Shown here in pieces: positions 32,915 through 41,071 of a stretch of DNA of 54,731 bases. This stretch comes from Palsa-892 sp035556215 (GTDB taxonomy: Bacteria > Pseudomonadota > Alphaproteobacteria > Rhizobiales > Xanthobacteraceae): NCBI GenBank assembly GCA_035556215.1, contig DATMFI010000036.1, forward strand, positions 1-54,731, read 5' to 3'. The translations under genes and the position numbers were made by a program. Each line of letters opens with the position of its first letter. Position 1 is the stretch's first letter. The notes beneath the pieces are model-generated. The model saw only the letters and a list, made by a program, of their open reading frames with translations. It was not told the origin of the DNA and did not search any database.

Positions 32915-34015
32915 ATGTCCGTATCCGATACAGCGCAGCCGGTTATCCGCATCGAGAATGTCACCAAGCGTTTCGGCGGCGTCACCGCGGTCGATGCCGT
33001 CAACCTCGATATCGCGCGCGGCGAATTCTTCTGCCTGCTCGGCGGCTCGGGCTCGGGCAAGACGACGCTTTTGCGCATGCTCGCCGGGCTCGATCTGCCC
33101 GATGAAGGCCGGGTCATTATCGACGGCGAGGACATGACGGCAACGCCCGCCTACCGGCGGCCGGTCAACATGATGTTCCAGTCCTATGCGCTGTTTCCGC
33201 ATCTCACCGTCGAGAAGAACGTCGCTTTCGGCCTCGAGGAAGAAAAATGCCCGAAGGCCGAGATCGAAACGCGGGTGCGGGAAGCGCTCGACATGCTGGA
33301 GATGGGCAAATTCGCGGCGAGGAAGCCGCATCAGCTTTCCGGCGGCCAGCGCCAGCGCGTTGCCTTTGCCCGCGCGCTCGTCAAGCATCCGAAGATTCTG
33401 CTGCTCGACGAGCCCTTGGCGGCGCTCGACAAGAAGCTCAGGGAGCGCGCGCAATTCGAACTGGTCGGCTTGCGCGCGCGCGTCGGCATCACCTTCATCA
33501 TGGTGACGCACGACCAGGAAGAGGCGATGAGCATGGCGAGCCGCATCGCGCTGATGAACCACGGAAAGATCGTGCAGACAGGCTCGCCCCGCGAGCTTTA
33601 CGAGGCGCCGGCCTCGCGCTTCGTCGCCGATTTCTTCGGCGCGGCCAATCTGTTCGCCGGCAAGATTGTCGCCAGTAACGGCAGCGAAGCGAGCGTCGAA
33701 AGCGCGGCGGGCGGCACGCTGCGCGGCGTTGCGGCGGCACACTTCAAGGCAGATGAACCTGCTGCGGTGATGGTGCGGCCCGAGCAAGTACGGCTCACGC
33801 GTGAAGCGCCGCAGACGGATAACGCCGTTCGCGGCAAGATCACCAATCTCGTGTTTCTCGGCAGTCATCATGTCTGCCAGGTGATGCTGGAGAGCGGCAA
33901 GCCGATGCTGGCAAAACTCTCGCCCGCCGAGCTTGCCGCGGCGGGCTCCGTTGCGCCCGGCGACACGGTTCATCTTTCATGGCCGGCTTGCGCCGCGCGG
34001 GTGCTGCCCGAATGA
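32915..34015 (+). CDS. polyamine-type ABC ATPase (PotG/PotA-like)
   Basis: A 366-residue ATPase. Walker A GGSGSGKTT (about 43-51), Q-loop in MMFQSYALFPHLTV, signature LSGGQRQRV, Walker B LLLDEPLAALD and the H-loop in MVTHDQEEAM. A C-terminal TOBE domain (about 280-365) is present. It starts 2 nt after the binding-protein stop and overlaps the next gene (ATGA). It powers uptake through the two permeases that follow. Confidence 0.94.
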   Translation: MSVSDTAQPVIRIENVTKRFGGVTAVDAVNLDIARGEFFCLLGGSGSGKTTLLRMLAGLDLPDEGRVIIDGEDMTATPAYRRPVNMMFQSYALFPHLTVEKNVAFGLEEEKCPKAEIETRVREALDMLEMGKFAARKPHQLSGGQRQRVAFARALVKHPKILLLDEPLAALDKKLRERAQFELVGLRARVGITFIMVTHDQEEAMSMASRIALMNHGKIVQTGSPRELYEAPASRFVADFFGAANLFAGKIVASNGSEASVESAAGGTLRGVAAAHFKADEPAAVMVRPEQVRLTREAPQTDNAVRGKITNLVFLGSHHVCQVMLESGKPMLAKLSPAELAAAGSVAPGDTVHLSWPACAARVLPE

Positions 34016-34908
34016 ACGGCGCGGACGATCGGCGCGGCGCGCGCGCTTTGGTGATCGGCCTGCCGTTCGGCTGGCTGCTGGTCTTCGCGCTATTGCCGCT
34101 GCTCGTAGTGCTCGCGATCAGCCTTGCCGAAGTGCGGGTCGGCGCGCCGCCTTACACGCCGCTGTTGGTATGGGGCGAGGGGCTGCTGCCGCGTTTCAAC
34201 ACGACCGGCTCGAATTACGAGCTGCTGTTTTCCGACCCGCTCTATATCGGCGCGTTCCTGAGCTCGATCCGCATCGCGGCGACGGCATCGTTCATCACGC
34301 TCCTGATCGCCTATCCGATGGCCTATGCCATCGCGCGCGCGCGCGAGAGCATGCGCACGCCGCTTTTGATGCTCGTCGTGCTGCCGTTCTGGACGTCGTT
34401 CCTGATCCGCGTCTATGCGTGGACGGGCATCCTCAATTCCAACGGCCTCATCAACAACGCGCTTCTCAATCTCGGGCTCATCAGCGAGCCGCTGCCGCTC
34501 CTGCACAGCGAGTTCGCGGTGCATCTTGGCATCGTCTATTCGTATCTCCCGTTCATGGTGCTGCCGATCTATGCGGTGCTCGAGAAGTTCGACTGGACGG
34601 TGCTGGAAGCTGCCGCCGATCTCGGCGCCAAGCCCTTGCGCGCCTTCTTTCGCGTGACGCTGCCGCTCTCGCTGCCCGGCATCTTCTCCGGCGTGCTGCT
34701 CGTTTTCATTCCGGCGCTCGGCGAGTTCATCGTGCCGGAACTCCTCGGCGGCCCCGACACCCTGATGGCCGGCCGGGTGCTGTGGACCGAATTCTTCTCG
34801 AACCGCGACTGGCCGCTCGCGGCGGCGCTGGCGATCGGGCTCCTCGTCCTGATCCTCATTCCGGCGATGGCGATGTTCCGGCTGACGCACCGGGAGGAGC
34901 GCGCATGA
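34012..34908 (+). CDS. polyamine-type ABC permease 1 (PotH/PotB-like)
   Basis: A 298-residue inner-membrane permease with six helices. The EAA loop (EAAADLGAKPLRAFFRVTLPLSLPG, about 200-224) contacts the ATPase. Relatives import spermidine or putrescine. The ATG overlaps the TGA of the ATPase gene, and its own TGA overlaps the next ATG, so translation is coupled throughout. Confidence 0.93.
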   Translation: MNGADDRRGARALVIGLPFGWLLVFALLPLLVVLAISLAEVRVGAPPYTPLLVWGEGLLPRFNTTGSNYELLFSDPLYIGAFLSSIRIAATASFITLLIAYPMAYAIARARESMRTPLLMLVVLPFWTSFLIRVYAWTGILNSNGLINNALLNLGLISEPLPLLHSEFAVHLGIVYSYLPFMVLPIYAVLEKFDWTVLEAAADLGAKPLRAFFRVTLPLSLPGIFSGVLLVFIPALGEFIVPELLGGPDTLMAGRVLWTEFFSNRDWPLAAALAIGLLVLILIPAMAMFRLTHREERA

Positions 34909-35720
34909 AGGGCCGCCCGGCATTCCCGCTCACGTTTCCGGTCAGCGTGCTCGCCTTCGGCTATGCGTTTCTCTATGTGCCGATTGCGATCCTGATCATC
35001 TATTCGTTCAATGACAGCCGCCTCGTGTCGGTCTGGAGCCATTTCTCGACGCGCTGGTATGGCGAGCTGTTCCGTAACGCGCAGATTGGCGACGCGCTAT
35101 GGCTTTCGCTGCGCGTCGCGGCGACAAGCGCCACGGTTTCGGTGGTGCTCGGAACTTTCGCGGCCTTCGCCATGCGCCGGATGCGCTCGCTCGCGGGCCG
35201 CGGCGTTTTCGAGGTGCTGTCGGTGACGCCGCTGATCTTGCCGGAAGTGCTGACCGGCCTATCGCTGCTTCTTCTTTTCGTCTTTCTCGGCCAGGCCATC
35301 GGCTGGCCGGCCCAGCGCGGCATGCTGACCATCACCCTCGCGCACATTACATTCGGCATGGCCTATGCGACGGTGGTGATCCGCGCGCGGCTTTCGCAGC
35401 TCGACCCGGCGCTCGCGGAAGCCGCCGCTGATCTCGGCGCGACGCCGTTTCGCAGCTTCCGGCGGGTGACGCTGCCGCTCCTGATGCCGGCGATTGTCGC
35501 CGCATGGCTGCTCGCCTTTACGCTGTCGCTCGACGACGTCGTGATCGCGAGTTTCGTGACGGGGCCGGGCGCGACGACGCTGCCGCTCGTCATCTTTTCG
35601 AGCGTGCGGCTTGGCGTATCGCCGCAGATCAATGCGCTGGCGACGCTGCTTGTGCTGTTCGCCGCGTGCCTTATTCTGGCCGCCAGTCTCCTGTTGCGGC
35701 AGGGCGAGGTGGAAAAATGA
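34905..35720 (+). CDS. polyamine-type ABC permease 2 (PotI/PotC-like)
   Basis: A 271-residue six-helix permease. It has YSFNDSRLVSVWSHFSTRWYGELFRN after the first helix, the PotC/PotI signature, and the EAA loop EAAADLGATPFRSFRRVTLPLLMP. It partners permease 1. Four-base overlaps on both sides tie it to its neighbours. Confidence 0.94.
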   Translation: MKGRPAFPLTFPVSVLAFGYAFLYVPIAILIIYSFNDSRLVSVWSHFSTRWYGELFRNAQIGDALWLSLRVAATSATVSVVLGTFAAFAMRRMRSLAGRGVFEVLSVTPLILPEVLTGLSLLLLFVFLGQAIGWPAQRGMLTITLAHITFGMAYATVVIRARLSQLDPALAEAAADLGATPFRSFRRVTLPLLMPAIVAAWLLAFTLSLDDVVIASFVTGPGATTLPLVIFSSVRLGVSPQINALATLLVLFAACLILAASLLLRQGEVEK

Positions 35721-36775
35721 ACAAGCCGGTGGCCGTGCGCGTGGTTCGCCCGCGCGAGGCCTTTCTCGACGTGCAGAAGATCTCCCGGCGCTTCGGCGAG
35801 GTGGCGGCGCTCGATGACGTGTCGCTGGTCGTGCGCCGCGGCGAGATCGTTTGCCTCGCCGGCCAGTCGGGTTGCGGGAAGTCGTCGCTCTTGCGGATCA
35901 TCGCCGGGGTCGACCGGCCCGATGCCGGAACGATCGTGCTCGACGGCGAGGAGATCGAGGGCGCCGTACACGCGACCCCCGAAGCGCGGCGGATCGGCTT
36001 GATCTTTCAGGACTACGCGCTGTTTCCGCATCTCGACGTCACCGGCAATATTCTGTTCGGCCTCAAGCATTTCGCGCGCGTCGAAGCCGAGCGGCGCTGC
36101 AACGAGGCGATCGAGCGGCTTGGCTTGCAGCATCTTGCAAAACGCTATCCGCACATGCTGTCGGGCGGCGAGCACCAGCGCGTCGCGCTTGCGCGCGCGC
36201 TCGCGCCGTCGCCGCGCGCCCTGCTGATGGACGAGCCGTTCTCCAATCTCGATCGCAAGCTGCGCGACGACATCCGCAACGAAACGCTCTCCCTGCTGCG
36301 CAAGCTCGGCACCACGGTCATCATGGTGACGCACGACCCGGAGGAAGCGCTTTCGGCCGGCGACAGCGTCATTCTGATGCGCGGCGGGCGGATCGTGCAG
36401 AGTGGCACCAGCAGCGATCTCTACGATCATCCGAATTCGGCCTATGCGGCCGAGTTCTTCTGCGACTTCAACAAGATTCCCGGCGTTTGTCGGAGCGGCT
36501 TCATCGAAACGCCGCTCGGCCGGTCGGCGGCGCTCGGCCGGTCGGACGGCGAGGCCGTTCTCTATGTGCGGCCGCAGGCGCTCGCCATCGGCGGCGAAGA
36601 GGGCGTGGTGGCGAAGGTGATGGAGTGCCGGCTGCGCGGCGAGATCGAGGAGATCACGTTCACCGTAGCGGGTGTCGCCCAGCCGCTGCGCCGCCGCTCG
36701 ACCGAGCGTTCGGGCCTTGAGCCCGGCGCGCAGGTGAGGATTCACGCCGATCCGGCGGGGACTTTCGTTTTTTGA
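35717..36775 (+). CDS. ferric-type ABC ATPase (FbpC-like), last gene of the polyamine operon
   Basis: A 352-residue ATPase with GQSGCGKSS (Walker A, about 48-56), LIFQDYALFPHLDV, LSGGEHQRVALARALAPSP, LLMDEPFSNLDRKLRDD and VTHDPEEAL. The EPFSNLD Walker B region and SGG-H-QR signature are typical of ferric-iron (FbpC/FutC) ATPases rather than PotG. A short OB/TOBE domain follows (about 270-350). It is joined to the polyamine operon by ATGA overlap, while the ferric binding protein and permease that lack an ATPase of their own lie just downstream at 36972 and 38060. So it probably serves those, or both. Confidence 0.88.
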   Translation: MNKPVAVRVVRPREAFLDVQKISRRFGEVAALDDVSLVVRRGEIVCLAGQSGCGKSSLLRIIAGVDRPDAGTIVLDGEEIEGAVHATPEARRIGLIFQDYALFPHLDVTGNILFGLKHFARVEAERRCNEAIERLGLQHLAKRYPHMLSGGEHQRVALARALAPSPRALLMDEPFSNLDRKLRDDIRNETLSLLRKLGTTVIMVTHDPEEALSAGDSVILMRGGRIVQSGTSSDLYDHPNSAYAAEFFCDFNKIPGVCRSGFIETPLGRSAALGRSDGEAVLYVRPQALAIGGEEGVVAKVMECRLRGEIEEITFTVAGVAQPLRRRSTERSGLEPGAQVRIHADPAGTFVF

Positions 36776-36805
36776 TTGCGCGCTTCGATCTCTCTCGCGT
36801 TTTTG

Positions 36806-36866
36806 AAATTTCTAGCGAAATTTAGAATCGCTACAAACTCCGCACCGCAATTTAGAACTCCTAAAA
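36806..36866. promoter_or_regulatory. palindromic, AT-rich candidate iron-response operators
   Basis: The 196-bp gap in front of the ferric binding-protein gene is strikingly AT-rich. It contains a perfect inverted repeat AAATTTC-TAGC-GAAATTT (36806-36823), then TTTAGAAT...ACAAA (36821-36837), and TTTAG-AACTC-CTAAA (36851-36865). TTTAGAA...TTCTAAA is the half-site pattern of the Irr-controlled iron control element in Bradyrhizobium and relatives. Arm spacing is 2 bp shorter than that consensus as I recall it. The repeats are seen; the regulator is inference. Confidence 0.5.
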
Positions 36867-36911
36867 CCTATCGTTTTCATCACCTTCGCAGATGAAATTT
36901 TGCGGCGAAGG

Positions 36912-36917
36912 TATAAT
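36912..36917 (+). promoter_or_regulatory. -10 box TATAAT for the ferric binding-protein gene
   Basis: A perfect TATAAT lies 55 bases before the ATG at 36972. No clear -35 box stands at the usual spacing, consistent with a regulated promoter. The palindromes at 36806-36866 lie just upstream. Confidence 0.45.
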
Positions 36918-36971
36918 GTTTTTCGAACATTCAAAAACGATCTGCCGAAGCAGGCCGAGGGAGTTGTCAAT

Positions 36972-37994
36972 ATGCAATCGTCCATGCGCAACATGCTGAG
37001 CGGCATCGCGCTCGTGCTGATGGGAAGTATATCCGCGGCGGGCGCCGCCGAAGTGAATCTCTACACGACGCGCGAGCCGGGATTGATCCAGCCGCTGCTC
37101 GACGCCTTCACCAAATCGACGGGCGTCAAGGTCAACACGATCTTTCTGAAAGCCGGACTTGCCGAGCGCGTCGCGACCGAAGGCGACAAGTCGCCGGCCG
37201 ACATCCTGATGACGGTCGATATCGGCAATCTCATCGACCTTGCCGACCGCGGCCTGACGCAGCCGGTGCAATCGGAGCCGCTCTCCGCGGCGATCCCGGC
37301 GCAGCTCAGGGACAGCAAGGGCAACTGGTTCGCGCTGTCGCTGCGCGCGCGCACGGTCTATGCGGCGAAGGATCTGCCGTTCAATACATTCAACTACGAG
37401 GATCTTTCCGACCCGAAATGGAAGGGCAAGGTCTGCATCCGCTCCGGCCAGCATCCCTATAATGTCGGCCTGATCGCGGCCTATATCGCCCATTACGGCG
37501 AAGCGCAGGCCGAGACCTGGCTCAAGGGATTGAAAGCCAATCTCGCGCGCAAGGCCGGCGGCGGCGACCGCGAAGTCGCGCGCGACATCAAGGGGGGCCT
37601 CTGTGAAATCGGCGTCGCCAATTCCTACTATGTCGGGCTGATGCGAAGCGGCAAGGGCGGCCCCGATCAGGAAGCCTGGGCGAAGGCCATCAAGATGATC
37701 CTGCCGGCGTTCAAGAACGGCGGCACGCACGTAAACGTCTCGGGCGCCGCGGTCGCCAAACACGCACCGAACAAGGCGGATGCCGTGAAGCTCCTCGAAT
37801 ATCTCGTGTCGAACGACGCGCAGAAGATCTATGCCGAGGGCAATTTCGAATATCCGGTCAATGCCAAGGCGCATGTCTCGCCGCTCGTCGGCGAATACGG
37901 CACGCTGAAGTCGGACACGATCGATCTCGCCAAAATCGCAAGCTTCCGCAAGAAGGCGAGCGAGCTTGCCGAGAAGGTCGGCTTCGACAATTGA
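36972..37994 (+). CDS. ferric iron ABC substrate-binding protein (FutA/FbpA-like)
   Basis: A 340-residue periplasmic binding protein. Signal peptide about 1-25 (AAGAAE). The mature start EVNLYTTREPGLIQPLLDAF is characteristic of the FutA/FbpA group, with SPADILMTVDIGNL and the paired iron-ligating tyrosines Y219-Y220 in GVANSYYVGLM. The GAGGGAG ribosome site precedes the ATG by eight bases. It binds Fe(III) and hands it to the fused permease encoded 65 nt downstream. Its own ATPase would be the gene upstream at 35717. Confidence 0.93.
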   Translation: MQSSMRNMLSGIALVLMGSISAAGAAEVNLYTTREPGLIQPLLDAFTKSTGVKVNTIFLKAGLAERVATEGDKSPADILMTVDIGNLIDLADRGLTQPVQSEPLSAAIPAQLRDSKGNWFALSLRARTVYAAKDLPFNTFNYEDLSDPKWKGKVCIRSGQHPYNVGLIAAYIAHYGEAQAETWLKGLKANLARKAGGGDREVARDIKGGLCEIGVANSYYVGLMRSGKGGPDQEAWAKAIKMILPAFKNGGTHVNVSGAAVAKHAPNKADAVKLLEYLVSNDAQKIYAEGNFEYPVNAKAHVSPLVGEYGTLKSDTIDLAKIASFRKKASELAEKVGFDN

Positions 37995-38059
37995 GGTGAA
38001 ACGGCGCGGCGGGACTTTCCGCCGCGCCGCGTTCTCCGTTTCGTGATGAGTTTTCACGT

Positions 38060-39742
38060 ATGAGCCACGCCGAACTGCATCTTGCGCGCGCGTGGCGGCT
38101 GACGCGCGGCGCCGGCTGGGGCTGGCGCTATGGCGCCATGGTCATCGCGGCGCTCGTTTGCCTGCCGATCGCATCTTTGGTCTGGATCGCCGCACACGGC
38201 AGCCCCGATCTCTGGCCGCATCTTCTCGAACATGTCTTGCCGCGCACGGTCACGGTGACGGTGGTGATGCTGCTCGGCGTCGGCGTGCTCGTGGCGGCGA
38301 TCGGCACGGTTTCGGCGTGGCTGGTGACGGCCTACGATTTTCCCGGCCGCGGCGTGCTGGCCTGGGCGCTTTTGCTGCCGCTCGCGGTGCCGACCTATAT
38401 CGTCGCTTACGCCTATCTCGACATCCTGCACCCGGTCGGCACGGTGCAGGACGCGATCCGCTGGCTGCTCGGTTATTCGAGCCCGCGCGAGTTTCGCCTG
38501 CCGGATGTGCGCTCGCTGCCGGGCTGCATTTTGCTTCTGGGCTTCGTGCTTTATCCCTACGTGTATCTCACCGCGCGGGCGATGTTCCTGACGCAAGCCG
38601 CGAGCCTCATCGAGGTCGCGCGCACGTTGGGGGCGAGCCGCGCCGGCGTATTCTGGCGCGTCGCGCTGCCGCTCGCCCGGCCGGCCATTGCTCTCGGCGT
38701 CAGCCTTGCGCTGATGGAAGCGCTGAACGACATCGGCGCTTCCGAATTTCTCGGCGTCCAGACGATGACCGTCTCGGTCTATACGAGTTGGATCAGCCGC
38801 GCCGATCTGCCGGGCGCCGCGCAGATTGCGCTCATCATGCTGGTGCTCGTCGTCGTGCTGATCGTGGTCGAGCGCTATGCGCGGCGCAATCAGCGCTATG
38901 CCATCGCCGCGCAGCGCTCGCGATTATTGCCGCCGGTGCGCCTCCACGGCAGGGAAGCGGCGCTCGCCTTCACGCTATGCGGGTTGCCGGTGCTGTTCGG
39001 CTTCATCGTGCCCGCGAGCTATCTGACGCTGGAGGCGATCAAGCGCTACCGCTTCGCCTCGATCTCGCCGCAGATCGTGCGGGAGACGCTGAACACCGTG
39101 ACGGTCTCGGCGCTTGCCACTCTCGTCGTGCTCGCCTGCGGGTTGACCATTGCCTATGCAGCGCGGCTGCGCGAGCAAAAAAGCTCGCGCTTCGTCGCGC
39201 GCGCCGCGACGCTCGGCTACGCGACGCCGGGCACGGTGCTTGCGCTCGGCTTGCTCGCGCCCGTGGGGCTTGCCGATCACTGGATCGGCAACGCGCTCAA
39301 GGACTGGTTCAACGTCACGGCGGGCCTCGTGATCCTCGGCTCGGGCGGCGCGCTGATTTACGCCTATGCCGCGCGCTTCATGGCGATTGCCGCGGGCGGC
39401 ATCGAAGCGGGCTTCAATCGCATCTCGCCGTCGCTCGATCAGGCGGCGCGCACGCTCGGCACCACGGCGAGCGGCGTGTTCCGCCGCGTGCATCTGCCGC
39501 TCGCAAAACCCGCGATCGCGGCGGCGGGGCTCTTGGTGTTCGTCGATTGCATGAAGGAATTGCCGGCGACCCTGCTGCTGCGGCCGCTCAATTTCGAGAC
39601 GCTCGCGACGCATCTTTACGGCGAGGCGGCGCGCGGCACTTATGAAGAAGCCTCGATCGCCGCGCTGATCATCGTCGTGATCGGCATTCTGCCGGTCATT
39701 CTGCTCGCCCGCGTCGGCGAAAGGGCGCGGCGCGGAAATTGA
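38060..39742 (+). CDS. ferric iron ABC permease, two fused halves (FbpB-like)
   Basis: A 560-residue permease with about twelve helices, both membrane domains being in one chain. Two EAA loops are visible (VARTLGASRAGVFWRVALPLARPA at about 190-213, AARTLGTTASGVFRRVHLPLAKPA at about 458-481). It follows the binding protein and precedes an interval of 224 bases with no gene. No ATPase follows in the same unit, so the ATPase at 35717 is the natural partner. Confidence 0.93.
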   Translation: MSHAELHLARAWRLTRGAGWGWRYGAMVIAALVCLPIASLVWIAAHGSPDLWPHLLEHVLPRTVTVTVVMLLGVGVLVAAIGTVSAWLVTAYDFPGRGVLAWALLLPLAVPTYIVAYAYLDILHPVGTVQDAIRWLLGYSSPREFRLPDVRSLPGCILLLGFVLYPYVYLTARAMFLTQAASLIEVARTLGASRAGVFWRVALPLARPAIALGVSLALMEALNDIGASEFLGVQTMTVSVYTSWISRADLPGAAQIALIMLVLVVVLIVVERYARRNQRYAIAAQRSRLLPPVRLHGREAALAFTLCGLPVLFGFIVPASYLTLEAIKRYRFASISPQIVRETLNTVTVSALATLVVLACGLTIAYAARLREQKSSRFVARAATLGYATPGTVLALGLLAPVGLADHWIGNALKDWFNVTAGLVILGSGGALIYAYAARFMAIAAGGIEAGFNRISPSLDQAARTLGTTASGVFRRVHLPLAKPAIAAAGLLVFVDCMKELPATLLLRPLNFETLATHLYGEAARGTYEEASIAALIIVVIGILPVILLARVGERARRGN

Positions 39743-39966
39743 TTCCACGGGGCAGAAAACGGCGCGAAAACTGCGGCGTTATGCCCCACGGTATTGCCGC
39801 CTCGCATGGCGATCGAGAACGGGGCGCCAGTTCTGCGCTTGCCGGTTTTCATGCCTTGCCCGGTGCGCTTCCGGGCGCGAAGCAGTACCCGCTTTGCTTG
39901 AAAAAGCGCTAGCATTCCGGCAAGCCGCATGGCGAAAGCCGAAGAGCTGCACCGGGAGAAAAATTC

Positions 39967-41049
39967 ATGCGCAAATTATCGATGCTTGCCGCCGCCTTGC
40001 TGTTCTCGTTTTCCGCGAGCGCCCAGACGCCGTCCGGTTATCCGGCCGACTACAGCAAGATCGTCGATGCCGCCAAGAAAGAAGCGAAGCTGATCGTCTA
40101 TGCGACGACCGACGCGGTCGCCGCCGGTCCGCTGATCAAGGACTTCGAGGCGCTCTATCCCGGCATCAGCGTCGAATATTCCGATCTTAACTCGACCGAG
40201 GTCTATAACCGCTTCATCTCCGAAAGCGCCGCCGGGAGCACCGCCGACGTCATCTGGTCGTCGGCGATGGATTTGCAGGTCAAGCTCGTCGCCGACGGCA
40301 AGGCGCTCACCTATGCGTCGCCGGAAATTCCGAACCTGCCGAAATGGGCGGTGTGGAAAAACGAGGCTTACGGCACGACGCACGAGCCGATCGCTTTCGT
40401 TTACAACAAACGCATCGTGCCGGCCGGCGACGTGCCGCAGACGCATGCGGATCTTGCGAAGTTGCTCGCGGCGAAGCCCGATTTCTACAAGGGTAAGGTC
40501 ACGGCCTACGATCCCGAGCGCTCGGGCGTCGGCTTCCTGTTCGTCAATGAGGACGTCAAGAACTGGCCCGACGCATGGGGCCTGTTCCGCGAATTCGGCA
40601 AGACCGGCGCGCGTCTTTATACGAGCGCGGGCGCGATGATGGAGCGCGTCGGCTCCGGCGAGCACCTGATCGGCTACGGCATTTTCGGCTCCTATGCGCT
40701 CGGCCGCGCCAAGAAGGATCCCGGCATCGGCATCGTGCTGCCGAAGGACTATACGCTCGTCACCTCGCGCGTTGCCTTCATCTCGAAGCAGGCGAAGAAC
40801 CCGAACGCCGCGAAGCTCTTCCTTGATTACATCCTCTCCAAGCGCGGGCAGACGATCATCGCCAACCAGGCGCTGCTTTATTCCCTGCGCGACGACGTCG
40901 ACGGCCCGGCGAGCGTGAAGGCCGTGCGCGAAGAAGTCGGCGACAAGGCGCGGCCGGTCGTAATCGGCCCGGATCTCCTGAAGGGCCTCGACCAGATGAA
41001 TCGCCTCGCTTTCCTGAAGAAGTGGCAGGCGGCGATGAAGGGTCAGTAA
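39967..41049 (+). CDS. ferric-type ABC substrate-binding protein (AfuA-like)
   Basis: A 360-residue periplasmic binding protein with a signal peptide ending SASAQ (about residue 19). Mature features are AKKEAKLIVYATTDAVAAGPLIKDFEALYPGI, STEVYNRFISESAAGSTADVIWSSAMDLQ, and the hinge AYGTTHEPIAFVYNKR. It lacks the YY iron pair of the FutA type. Relatives bind Fe(III) but others bind phosphonate or sugar phosphate, so the ligand is not certain. GGGAG precedes the start. It opens a complete three-gene importer. Confidence 0.85.
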   Translation: MRKLSMLAAALLFSFSASAQTPSGYPADYSKIVDAAKKEAKLIVYATTDAVAAGPLIKDFEALYPGISVEYSDLNSTEVYNRFISESAAGSTADVIWSSAMDLQVKLVADGKALTYASPEIPNLPKWAVWKNEAYGTTHEPIAFVYNKRIVPAGDVPQTHADLAKLLAAKPDFYKGKVTAYDPERSGVGFLFVNEDVKNWPDAWGLFREFGKTGARLYTSAGAMMERVGSGEHLIGYGIFGSYALGRAKKDPGIGIVLPKDYTLVTSRVAFISKQAKNPNAAKLFLDYILSKRGQTIIANQALLYSLRDDVDGPASVKAVREEVGDKARPVVIGPDLLKGLDQMNRLAFLKKWQAAMKGQ

Positions 41050-41071
41050 CGGCCCGCACCGCGAGGGTTCG

